Assembly: GCA_963708625.1 (NCBI GenBank)
Contig: CAVPSV010000004.1
Location: 682,001 to 746,000 of the forward strand
Reading direction: 5' to 3'
DNA from: DASXIF01 sp036498145
Lineage (GTDB): Bacteria; Actinomycetota; Actinomycetes; Mycobacteriales; Jatrophihabitantaceae
Length of the DNA stretch: 64,000 bases
Shown here: positions 44,541-52,014 of the stretch, in pieces
How positions within the stretch are numbered: the stretch's first letter is position 1
How the letters are laid out: every line of letters begins with the position of its first letter
Translations under genes and position numbers: made by a program
The notes under the pieces: generated by a model
What the model saw: only the letters and a program-made list of their open reading frames with translations
Told to the model about the DNA's origin: nothing
Databases searched by the model: none

Positions 44541-45461
44541 GTGGACGCTGTGAGTGAGCCCTGGCCCGTCATCAACATCGATGATTGGGCCTTCGCAGGA
44601 ATCGAGAACCAGGGCCGTCATCTGCACAACTGGTTCAGACCCGGTCCACGACCTGAACGAACGTGGCTGTTCAAGCCGGCGCGGGTGGATCGCCACCGAT
44701 CTGCGGGAGAGGATGTCGCGGAGAGGCTTGGCTGCGAAATGGCTCGCCTCATCGGGGTCCCAGCGGCGCGCGTCGAGCTGGCCGTCCGAGAGGGGATACG
44801 CGGCGCGCTCGTCGAGGACGTTCGACCACCCGACTGGGAGTTGCAGGCGGGCCGATCATTGCTGCCCGAGGTCGTCGCGGACTATGACCCTGAGGATGGC
44901 GAGCATCGCGGGTACAACATGGAGGCGGTACGTGAAGCGCTTGAACGCTTCGGACCGCCGCCGAACTCAGACCTTCCGGCGGTATTCAGGGCCTTCGATG
45001 TGTTCGCGGGATACCTCGTTTTCGATGCTCTGATCGCGCATGTGGATCGGCATGACCGAAACTGGGCCGTGCTGGTCCCGCCACCGGGATCCAGCGCGAC
45101 GGAGGCGCTCTGCGCTTCCTTCGACCACGCCGCCAGCCTCGGTTTGCTGCTGACTGAAGAGGCCCGCGTCAAGCACGTGGACGAGGGCACGGTGGCGGAC
45201 TGGGCGCTCGGGGGCCGGGCAAATAAGTTCGAGCACTCCCGCGGATCTCGGCCACAATCGCTGGTCGAACTTGCGGCACTGGCGGTCACACTTTGCCCAC
45301 CCGATACCGGCACACACTGGCGCCACCGGATCGTGTCGGTGGATGCTGATTCCATTGATCACCTGGTCGGGTCCGCTCCGGAGCTGTCCATTGAGACACG
45401 CAGATTCATCGCGGAACTCGTGATGATCAATCGAGGGAGGTTGCTCGATGTCCTCCGCTGA
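44541..45461 (+). CDS. HipA-like kinase lacking the N-subdomain
   Basis: 306 residues. FKPARVDRHRSAGEDVAERL, GVPAARVELAVREG, and the catalytic loop DALIAHVDRHDRNWAVL with SFDHAASLGL resemble the HipA/CtkA kinase core. It lacks HipA's N-terminal subdomain. A matching N-subdomain-like region is found in the next gene, which overlaps this one by 14 bases. It follows hsdM after 3 bases, so it is co-transcribed with the restriction genes. It may phosphorylate a protein such as an aminoacyl-tRNA synthetase; the substrate is unknown. Confidence 0.78.
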   Translation: MDAVSEPWPVINIDDWAFAGIENQGRHLHNWFRPGPRPERTWLFKPARVDRHRSAGEDVAERLGCEMARLIGVPAARVELAVREGIRGALVEDVRPPDWELQAGRSLLPEVVADYDPEDGEHRGYNMEAVREALERFGPPPNSDLPAVFRAFDVFAGYLVFDALIAHVDRHDRNWAVLVPPPGSSATEALCASFDHAASLGLLLTEEARVKHVDEGTVADWALGGRANKFEHSRGSRPQSLVELAALAVTLCPPDTGTHWRHRIVSVDADSIDHLVGSAPELSIETRRFIAELVMINRGRLLDVLR

Positions 45462-46212
45462 GGTGCTCTCACAACAGCTTGATCATGCTGTCCGGCGGTT
45501 CGCTGTAGCGTGGCGAAATCGGCCCCTGCGGCTCATCTCGCCGGTCGCAGTGCTCGATCACAGCGCCTCGGGTTACCGCTTCCAGTACCTGCCGAGTGTG
45601 CGGACGGATGTCGAAGGTTTCAGGCCATTCATCGGCTTTCGCGATCTCGACAGGGTCTACGAATCGTCTCGGCTGTGGCCGTTCTTCGATCTCAGGGTGA
45701 TGGACCCGAAGCGTCCCGACTTCCCGGAGTACGTACGTCAACTCGGCCTTCCATCGGACGCATCCCGACTGGACATTCTCAGCCGTAGCGGGGGCGAGCA
45801 GAAGGGCGACAGCGTCCTCTTGGTTGAAGCACCCGCTGTCGCCGAGGACGGAGCCACAGAATCGATCTTCCTAGCTCGTGGATCTCGCTACGCCGGGCCC
45901 GAGGCCCAGACCTCAACTGCTGTCGATCTACTGCGACCAGGTAGTGAGCTCTCGATCGACGACGACACCGCCAACGAGGCCAACGCCGACGCGCTACTGC
46001 TTACGACCGTGGATGGCGTGCCAGTCGGGTGGGTCCCCGACCTCTTGATCGACTACGCGCGCCAGATACGTGCTGGGGGTGGCCATGCAACCGTCGTGCA
46101 GAACAACGGGCGCGGCGCGCCGTGGCACATGCGGCTGCTCGCGCAGGTCGCCGGCCGCGTCCCGGCGGGCACGACTGTTTTCACAGGTGGGCGTTGGCCG
46201 CCGGTGCAGTGA
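45448..46212 (+). CDS. HipA-N-like plus HIRAN-like protein, partner of the kinase
   Basis: 254 residues. The N-terminal half has YRFQYLPSVRTDVEGFRPFIGF and SRLWPFFDLRVMDPKRPDF, resembling the HipA N-subdomain 1. The C-terminal half has PGSELSIDDDTANEANADALLL and VGWVPDLLIDYARQI, resembling a HIRAN domain (a DNA-end-binding domain). By analogy with HipS of HipBST systems, it may restrain the kinase encoded just upstream. The call rests on motif similarity. Confidence 0.65.
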   Translation: MSSAEVLSQQLDHAVRRFAVAWRNRPLRLISPVAVLDHSASGYRFQYLPSVRTDVEGFRPFIGFRDLDRVYESSRLWPFFDLRVMDPKRPDFPEYVRQLGLPSDASRLDILSRSGGEQKGDSVLLVEAPAVAEDGATESIFLARGSRYAGPEAQTSTAVDLLRPGSELSIDDDTANEANADALLLTTVDGVPVGWVPDLLIDYARQIRAGGGHATVVQNNGRGAPWHMRLLAQVAGRVPAGTTVFTGGRWPPVQ

Positions 46213-46324
46213 GAGTGCGGCTTTCGCCTAGACTGCCGAGCAGTGCACTCTGATGCGGCCGGTGAAACAAACGGCTTCGGGACCAGCGTCAGGGATGACC
46301 TTCGGGTCTGTGCTCTAGTCGTAC

Positions 46325-46362
46325 GGGCCCCGGCCTCGCCTCGTGGCTTGAGGCCGGGGCCC
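46325..46362 (+). terminator. strong hairpin ending the hsd/HipA-like operon
   Basis: A perfect 13-bp GC-rich stem (46325-46337 with 46350-46362) and 12-base loop. It is 112 bases after the last operon gene and has no T run. Confidence 0.7.
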
Positions 46363-46423
46363 AATCGATCTCCAACATCCGTGCCGCCCGTCGCGCTCGA
46401 CCAATCGCTGAGAACTCCGTAGC

Positions 46424-46996
46424 GTGCGAGCCGTGATCGAGGCAGCGGGAGCGTTCGATGCCTGGGGCTCGGCGCTAGTCGGTGGCGTGCTAAGCGCGGT
46501 CGCTACCGTATCTGCCGTGCTGATTGCCCAGAAATTCATCAACGACGGCAAGAGGTTGGAGGAGGCCCGTCGCCGAAGCGGCGATCGACGCGACGCGGCC
46601 GAGAAGCTCATTGTCTCGATCCACAACACGAGGGACGAGGCTGGTGGTCAATCGCGAGGTCTCAACGGCAACTATCCGCTGAGCGGTTTTCGCAACAGCC
46701 TCTTCGTCACGTACAGCGCTCTGCACGGTCTGCCGGCTTATGCAGAGGTCGACCACCTCTACAACACGATCGAGGCGTGGCGCGAGTGGACTCGAGCACG
46801 CCAGCGGCGGGGCGGGCAGGTCGACTGGCTCCCGGAGGTCAGGTCGGAGTTGCTGGTCTACCAATCGGCGCTCAAGGTCTACGCGAAGGGTGTGATCGAC
46901 CTGCTCAACTCGCAGCTCGAGCGCGATCCGATTGCCTTCACGAGGCCGACTCTGCCGCCCTTACCCGACGTCGCAGAATTGCGACCCGAGTCGTGA
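46424..46996 (+). CDS. single-TM protein of unknown function
   Basis: 190 residues. One N-terminal membrane helix (about 15-37, WGSALVGGVLSAVATVSAVLIAQ), then a long cytoplasmic region with helices EEARRRSGDRRDAAEKL and VRSELLVYQSALKVYAKGVI. No family is recognised. A GTG start overlaps the stop of the next gene's partner: the next gene begins inside this stop (GTGA), so they form a pair. The first gene after the operon terminator. Confidence 0.7.
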   Translation: MRAVIEAAGAFDAWGSALVGGVLSAVATVSAVLIAQKFINDGKRLEEARRRSGDRRDAAEKLIVSIHNTRDEAGGQSRGLNGNYPLSGFRNSLFVTYSALHGLPAYAEVDHLYNTIEAWREWTRARQRRGGQVDWLPEVRSELLVYQSALKVYAKGVIDLLNSQLERDPIAFTRPTLPPLPDVAELRPES

Positions 46997-47427
46997 CTCA
47001 AGCTGACGGGCCATTCTCCTACCGACGCATCATCACAGCGGTCGGTAGTGGCGACGTGATCGCGGACGAGATCCTTTCCGTGCCGGTCACTGTTGAGCCC
47101 GACACCTTCCTGGACTACTTCTCGGGGTTGTTCGGCGAGCCGACGGACGCAGCTGTTGTCGAACTCGATGGCGAGCGCATGCCGATTGGATGGTTCTTCC
47201 GCGCGACGGGTGAGATCGCCGGACAGGAGCCACGCGAGATCGAGGTCGTCCCGATGGTCGAGGACCCGGCCAAGCCGGGCGAACTGATCAGCTTCTACGT
47301 CGCGCAAGCAAGAGCCAAGGCCGATTTCATCACCACTATGCAGTCACACGGAGTCCCAACGACGATCGCCACCGTGCACCAACGAGCGGCCGACGACGAG
47401 CCCGACGTCGACATAACCCCGCCGTAG
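46993..47427 (+). CDS. unknown 144-residue protein coupled to the TM protein
   Basis: A GTG start overlaps the preceding stop by 4 bases. The sequence is acidic, with beta-rich segments DEILSVPVTVEPDTFLDYFS and GWFFRATGEIAGQEPREIEV, and no TM or Cys motif. I recognise no family. Coupling to a single-TM protein inside a defence-rich island is suggestive but not evidence of function. Confidence 0.65.
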   Translation: MTQADGPFSYRRIITAVGSGDVIADEILSVPVTVEPDTFLDYFSGLFGEPTDAAVVELDGERMPIGWFFRATGEIAGQEPREIEVVPMVEDPAKPGELISFYVAQARAKADFITTMQSHGVPTTIATVHQRAADDEPDVDITPP

Positions 47428-47597
47428 CGACGAATCGGGCGAATGACGGCACGGCCTCGCATCGTGCGCCCTTCGATCGCACGGATGCGACCCCAGCGTC
47501 CACCGCCCTCCTGCGATGTCCCGATGGACATCTCCTGACGATCCTGGCGACGTCCTCGTACAAGTTCGTCACCCTCAAGCGAACAGAGGAGGCCACA

Positions 47598-48200
47598 ATG
47601 GAGGCATTCGAGTCCTTCGTCGCGCTGACGCTGGAGGCTCAGGGTTTGGTGGTTTCGGAGGCGGTCAAGTTTCCGGTGACCCGGCAAACCGCCAAAGCCG
47701 CCTACGCCGAGACGCAAACCCACGGCTTTGAAATCGATCTTGTAGCCGCCCGGGCTGACAAATTGATTCTTGCAACGGTGAAGTCGTTCTTCGGGTCGCG
47801 CGGCGTCGTCTCAGAACACGTCATGGGCCAGTCATCAACGCGGCGCTTCAACAGGCTGTACGCGATGCTCAATGACGCGGTGGTCCGCGACGCGCTGATC
47901 GACGGATCGTGCAAGCGTTACGGCTACACGCCGAACCAGATCGAACTGCGGCTATACGCGGGGCACTTCGCAGGAGACAAGAAGGGCGAGCACGAACTTC
48001 GCATCCGGCACTGGTGCGCTAGCCAGCATGTCGGCGGAGGGCCCATCCGAGTCTTCGGCCTCGAGGAAGTCGCAACCGCGGCCCGACGTGTGGCCAACAG
48101 CAAGATGTACCGAGACAACCCGGCTCTTGTCGCGATCAAGGTTCTCGAAGCCGCTGGGATGCTGGCGCCGCTCGCATCGTCCGACGTCACCGCCGGTTGA
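47598..48200 (+). CDS. possible PD-(D/E)xK-fold protein, last gene of the island
   Basis: 200 residues. An early HGFEIDLVAARADKLILATVK resembles the D...xVK core of a PD-(D/E)xK nuclease (ExK changed to TVK), preceded by TLEAQGLVVSE. The C-terminal half has CASQHVGGGPIRVFGLEEV. No named family is recognised. It is preceded by GAGGAGG and stands alone 66 bases from the right arm repeats. Confidence 0.6.
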   Translation: MEAFESFVALTLEAQGLVVSEAVKFPVTRQTAKAAYAETQTHGFEIDLVAARADKLILATVKSFFGSRGVVSEHVMGQSSTRRFNRLYAMLNDAVVRDALIDGSCKRYGYTPNQIELRLYAGHFAGDKKGEHELRIRHWCASQHVGGGPIRVFGLEEVATAARRVANSKMYRDNPALVAIKVLEAAGMLAPLASSDVTAG

Positions 48201-48266
48201 GCGTCGCAGTCGGGGATCGAATACCAAGCGAAGATCACCGCCTGCCAAACGTGTTGATCTTCTTCG

Positions 48267-48295
48267 GTCCGCAAACAGTCCGCAAGAAGTCCGCA
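48267..48295. promoter_or_regulatory. right attachment-arm repeats, putative integrase arm sites
   Basis: GTCCGCA at 48267, 48278 and 48289, spaced exactly 11 bases, matching the orientation and 11-base spacing of the two copies at the left end. They lie 122 bases before the right core. Confidence 0.75.
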
Positions 48296-48416
48296 AATGG
48301 CTGTTGTTGATCAACGTCGACCAATGTCAACCGACAGGTCCGGAGCCCAGCAAATACAAGGGGTAGAACACTCCGCGGCTCGCCCTTCCGAGGGGGCCGA
48401 AGATCGTCAAATTTGC

Positions 48417-48460
48417 ACTCCTAAGCCGGGCGTCGGAGGTTCGAGTCCTCCCGGGGGCAC
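48417..48460 (+). repeat. right att copy: displaced 3' half of tRNA-Arg
   Basis: The first 19 bases equal the left core. The following T arm reads GGAGG-TTCGAGT-CCTCC, a C-G to G-C swap of one pair relative to the active tRNA, then CGGGGGCACC. It is a tRNA 3' half without a 5' half, so it is not a working gene. Confidence 0.88.
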
Positions 48461-48475
48461 CCACATCGTGTATTG

Positions 48476-48563
48476 CTTCGGTTGATGCTTGACGGACTGT
48501 CTTCGGCTGATGCTTGACAGTGTTTCGGCTGATGCTTGACAGCTACTTCGGTTGATCCTTGAC
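48476..48563. repeat. four direct repeats at the IS481-type end
   Basis: CTTCGGYTGATSCTTGAC-type 18-mers at 48476, 48501, 48523 and 48546 (spacing 25, 22 and 23). Each ends CTTGAC; the reverse complement begins GTCAAG, like the TGTCAAG tips of IS481-family ends. They start 16 bases after the tRNA remnant. Confidence 0.8.
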
Positions 48564-48572
48564 ACTCCCTCG

Positions 48573-49316
48573 ATGAGGGAGCTTTCAGTGGCGGAGCAGC
48601 GGTATCAGGCGGTGCTGGCCGTGATCGGTGATGGTGAGACGGTCACCGATGTGGCGGCGCGGTTCGGGGTGTCGCGTCAGACAGTGCATGCGTGGCTGGC
48701 CAAGTACGAAGCCGGCGGTCTGGACGGTCTCGGGGATGGGTCGCATCGACCGAGGGTGTGTCCGCATCAAATGCCAGCGGAGGTCGAGGTTGAGATCGCA
48801 CGGCTTCGTTTCTCGCATCCAAGCTGGGGTCCGCGGCGGTTGGTGTTTGAGCTGGATCGGCGCGGGGTGCGCCCGCTGCCGGGTCGGCCGTCGGTCTATC
48901 GGGCGCTGCTTCGGCTGAATCTGGTTGATCCGGCGGCTCGTCGCCCGCGGGATCGCAAGTGGAAGCGGTGGGAACGTGGCGAGCCGATGGAGTTGTGGCA
49001 GATGGATGTGGTCGGCGGGTTCGTGCTCGCCGACGGAACCCGCGCCAAAGTGCTGACCGGTGTCGATGACCACTCACGGTTCTGTGTGAGTGCGCACCTC
49101 ATGGCCCGGGAGACCTCTCAGAAGGTCTGCGACGGGCTGGCCAAGGCGCTGCGGGCCTATGGGGTTCCCGAGCAGATCCTGACCGACAACGGCAAGGTGT
49201 TCACCGGCCGGTTCAACGTCCCGCCGGCTGAGGTGCTCTTCGACCGGGTCTGCCGGGAGAACGGCGTCCGGCATCTGCTCACCCAGCCTCGCTCGCCCAC
49301 CACCACCGGCAAGATC
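48573..49316 (+). pseudogene. IS481-family transposase, truncated before the catalytic Glu
   Basis: About 248 codons. HTH (GDGETVTDVAARFGVSRQTV), then the DDE core with WQMDVVGGFVLADG (first Asp), TGVDDHSR and QILTDNGKVF (second Asp). At SPTTTGKI the expected catalytic Glu (GKIERFH in the family) is replaced by CEDLQ and unrelated sequence, so the last about 60 codons are lost. It cannot transpose unaided. From 49317 to 49459 nothing else is recognisable. Confidence 0.88.
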
Positions 49317-49459
49317 TGTGAAGACTTGCAGACGGTGCAGCGCGTGCTTGTGAGGTCAACGCCGCCGATCACGGTCTCTGCCGATGCGATTACCGATGTC
49401 ATGCTGTTGTGGTCCACAAAATATAGGCATAGCCTGTGCGCGGCAAAGGAGCAGCACCG

Positions 49460-50237
49460 ATGCGGCTGTCACGAATTGCGGGAACGCTCCTGCTCGTGTG
49501 CGCGGCGACCGGTGTCAGCCTCATTGCGAGCCCGGCCGCGTTCGCTAATGCAACATGCGGAGCTGCAGGTCATTACCATGTCGGATATTACAACAACATT
49601 AACGATTATCCTCCGCCGCAGCAATATTACGGCGTCTCGGCATACATGTACCCGAATGCCCTACTACGCAAATTGTACCGATACTCACGGATATGGTGAC
49701 GGAAAGTTCGTCAATGACTACGTCATGATCGCCCAGAACGTCGATGCGACATCCCACCCGGGCTGGCAGCAGGTCGGATATCTGGATGGGGAAAACAGCA
49801 ATACTGATGTGTTTGGCTATTGGTGGTTCTCTCAATGGTACGATCCCGACAATGGTCTCCTAACTTGGTACAGCGGCAATCAGCAAGGCGGCCAAATCGG
49901 GGTGCGCCACATTTTCAAGGTACTTTATTACTCCTCCTGTCACTGCCTAGAGTCGATAATAGATACCACTATTGTGCAATATAGCGGCTTTGACCCCTTA
50001 GCATTCTGGTCCACGGACTGGAGCCCACAGTTTGAAGAAGAGTCGGATTCTTCCGCATCCAACGTCTTCGGCATCAGTACGAGCAAGGCTCCGACAAGCT
50101 CATTAGGGGTTGAAACGAACGAGTCTGGGGCCCTGCTTAAGATTCCATGCATCTTGACTGCCGAAGACGACACATCGCGATGGTCGTACAGCGCTACTAC
50201 CTGTGACAACATCTCGATGTGGACTAATTCACCGTAG
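49460..50237 (+). pseudogene. secreted protein of unknown function, one frameshift
   Basis: Starts at ATG 49460 after AAGGAG. The signal peptide MRLSRIAGTLLLVCAATGVS to AFANA is clear. The frame runs to NDYPPPQQYYGVSAYMY and then must shift near 49650 to continue as CTDTHGYGDGKFVNDYVMIA with several Trp/Tyr-rich strands, ending at 50237. Joined, it would be a secreted protein of about 255 residues. Base use is more AT-rich than its neighbours. No family is recognised. Confidence 0.65.
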
Positions 50238-50246
50238 GAGATTCGG

Positions 50247-50846
50247 TTGAACAGATTGACGGCATCTGCCTCGGTGTTAGGGCTCGGAATCGTCGTGACG
50301 CTCGGTCTGCTGTCCTGTGCCAGTGGCGAGGTTAACCAACAGCTACACGCCGGGGCGGAAGCAGATCCGTCCGCAACCAGCCTCGCGCCAATTCCCTCCG
50401 GCACCTACTTCGCGAATCCCAGCCTGTTAACAACCACCGCGTATAAGTCGGCAGACGTCCTCCTTGGCGCGGTAGTCACCTATAACACGGACTTGGTAGC
50501 GGAGGACGCCGCACTGTCTACGGTCAGGCACGAAGTTCCGACGAGCTCAATGCTTAGCGGAACCCCCCAGGTTGCTCTGCGAGACGTCACAATCGGTTCG
50601 CACGTCGCGAGTCTCGGTGGAACCTCACCGGTATCGGCAAACAACACGCCTGCGTGGGTCATTGTCTATCAAGACTCCCCAGCCCAAATATACGGGCCAG
50701 CAGACGCAGGGGGAGTAGACGCGTCTCAGCTTACGTGTTCCTTCTTAGCAATCGTCGCAGCCGCGACCGGCGATCTGCTAGTTCAAACCCAGGGCTGCCT
50801 CCCGCCGACCACAAGTCCGTCGCTCTCGCAAACATCGTCACCGTGA
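50247..50846 (+). CDS. lipoprotein of unknown function
   Basis: 199 residues from a TTG with GGAG 7 bases upstream. The signal peptide ends in the lipobox TLGLLSCAS (Cys at about 24), so it should be lipid-anchored. The mature part is Ser/Thr/Ala-rich with no known domain. It lies 9 bases after the secreted protein on the same strand and shares its lower-GC codon use, so the two came together. From 50847 to 51041 nothing is recognised. Confidence 0.75.
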   Translation: MNRLTASASVLGLGIVVTLGLLSCASGEVNQQLHAGAEADPSATSLAPIPSGTYFANPSLLTTTAYKSADVLLGAVVTYNTDLVAEDAALSTVRHEVPTSSMLSGTPQVALRDVTIGSHVASLGGTSPVSANNTPAWVIVYQDSPAQIYGPADAGGVDASQLTCSFLAIVAAATGDLLVQTQGCLPPTTSPSLSQTSSP

Positions 50847-51041
50847 AGTAGCAGAGCGAGCGGATAAGGTGTGTTGCCGGCAATGATCTCGGGCCGGACG
50901 TCGGTCTTGGTATGAGCCTCAGGCAGCACCTCTACCGAAACAACTTCTTGACTGGTGCGTTAAATGCCAGCCTCGCATTGGGCGACTTGGTCCGGCTGAC
51001 GCGTGGCCGCTTGGATCGGCGCAACCGTCGCGCGGTCCTCG

Positions 51042-51341
51042 CTACGCGACCTGGACTCGCGGGGTCAACTGCACGACGAGGTCAGCGTCCAGGGCGCTAG
51101 CCAGGCGATCCAACACCGGCAGGCTCGGCACGGTTCCGCCGGCTTCGAAGCGGGCAACGGTGGACTGGGTCATGCCCGCAGCAGCCGCAAGTTCGGTCTG
51201 GCTCCAGCCGCGCGCGTCCCGGAGCTGGCGAACCGTGCGACCGAGTTCGTAGGCGATTGCGGCAGCGTGGTACGCCTGCGCCGCACCCGGTTCTGCCATC
51301 CGCCGGTCCCGGATCTCGTTCCATCCGCTCCGCTTGCTCAC
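51042..51341 (-). CDS. XRE-family HTH regulator (HigA-like)
   Basis: 99 residues. Helical N-part, then ELGRTVRQLRDARGWSQTEL, AAGMTQSTVARFEAGGTVPS and VLDRLASALDADLVV, the classical XRE HTH. AGGAGA precedes the GTG. No HigB/RelE toxin is adjacent. The nearest co-directional gene is the GNAT, ending 45 bases upstream. Confidence 0.9.
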   Translation of the reverse strand: MSKRSGWNEIRDRRMAEPGAAQAYHAAAIAYELGRTVRQLRDARGWSQTELAAAAGMTQSTVARFEAGGTVPSLPVLDRLASALDADLVVQLTPRVQVA

Positions 51342-51386
51342 GGTTCGTCTCCTTAATCGCCTGACCCACCCCTTGTTTGACGGGGT

Positions 51387-51974
51387 TCAGGTGGACTTCG
51401 CGTTGACCTTGCGGGCGACGACCCAGCGGTGCTTGCCGATCGGACGCGTCCGGGTGAAACCCAGCCGTTCGTAGGTGGACAGCGCACCGTTGTAGAGAAA
51501 GCCGGACGGCACCGCGTCCGCGGGCTCCGGATAACCCTCGACAGATCCGCCACCGAGACCCGCAATCAACTCAAGAGCGCCGGCCAACGCCGCAGCAGCC
51601 ACGCCTTGGCGCCGATGACCCTTGCCGACGAAGCAACACCCAATGCGCCAATCAGGAAGCTGCGTGTCACGGCCCTTTTCATACGCAGCCCGGCTCTTGA
51701 TCCGCGCGACCTCCTCGCACGAGCCGAACTGGGCCCAGCCCACGCAGTCATCACCGTCAAACACGAGCGCAGCGTGCGCGGCACCCGCTCGAACTCGGGC
51801 GTGCTTGAGATCGCGGTGCGATGCCGACCCTCGATTGTTCTTGTCCGCGGCCTCGGGGTGGAAGCCGATGCACCAGCACCCGCCAAAGATGCCGCCATTG
51901 GCCTGCACCAGAGCCGCGAACGCCGCCCACGTCGATTCATCCAGCGGCCGCACCCTGTAACGGCGCTCAGTCAC
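51387..51974 (-). CDS. GNAT N-acetyltransferase
   Basis: 195 residues. An N-terminal YRVRPLDESTWAAFAALVQANGG and GGCWCIGFH cysteine pair, then the acetyl-CoA motif CCFVGKGHRRQGVAAAALAG and the C-terminal TYERLGFTRTRPIGKHRWVV. The substrate is unknown. It is co-directional with the HTH gene and may form a unit with it. Confidence 0.88.
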   Translation of the reverse strand: MTERRYRVRPLDESTWAAFAALVQANGGIFGGCWCIGFHPEAADKNNRGSASHRDLKHARVRAGAAHAALVFDGDDCVGWAQFGSCEEVARIKSRAAYEKGRDTQLPDWRIGCCFVGKGHRRQGVAAAALAGALELIAGLGGGSVEGYPEPADAVPSGFLYNGALSTYERLGFTRTRPIGKHRWVVARKVNAKST

Positions 51975-52014
51975 TGCGACAGATTAACCAACCCGAGATC
52001 GACTTCTCGCCGGA

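Larger units (their letters stand above)
25364..48435. mobile_element. 23-kb integrative (probably mobilisable) genomic island in tRNA-Arg(CCT)
   Basis: Both ends carry an identical 19-bp core (25364-25382 and 48417-48435) lying in the anticodon loop and stem of tRNA-Arg. Inside are a tyrosine integrase, an excisionase, a MobF relaxase-helicase and a candidate oriT, plus a set of defence-type genes. Arm-type repeats GTCCGCA occur near both ends. No type IV secretion genes or FtsK/TraB translocase are seen, so transfer would need help from another element. The integrase lies near the middle rather than beside an att site. Confidence 0.88.

Noticed and set aside
51042..51974. HigBA or GNAT-type toxin-antitoxin pair
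   Set aside because: No HigB/RelE toxin is adjacent, and the GNAT has the GGCWCIGFH pattern rather than a TacT-like one; pairing is only by proximity.
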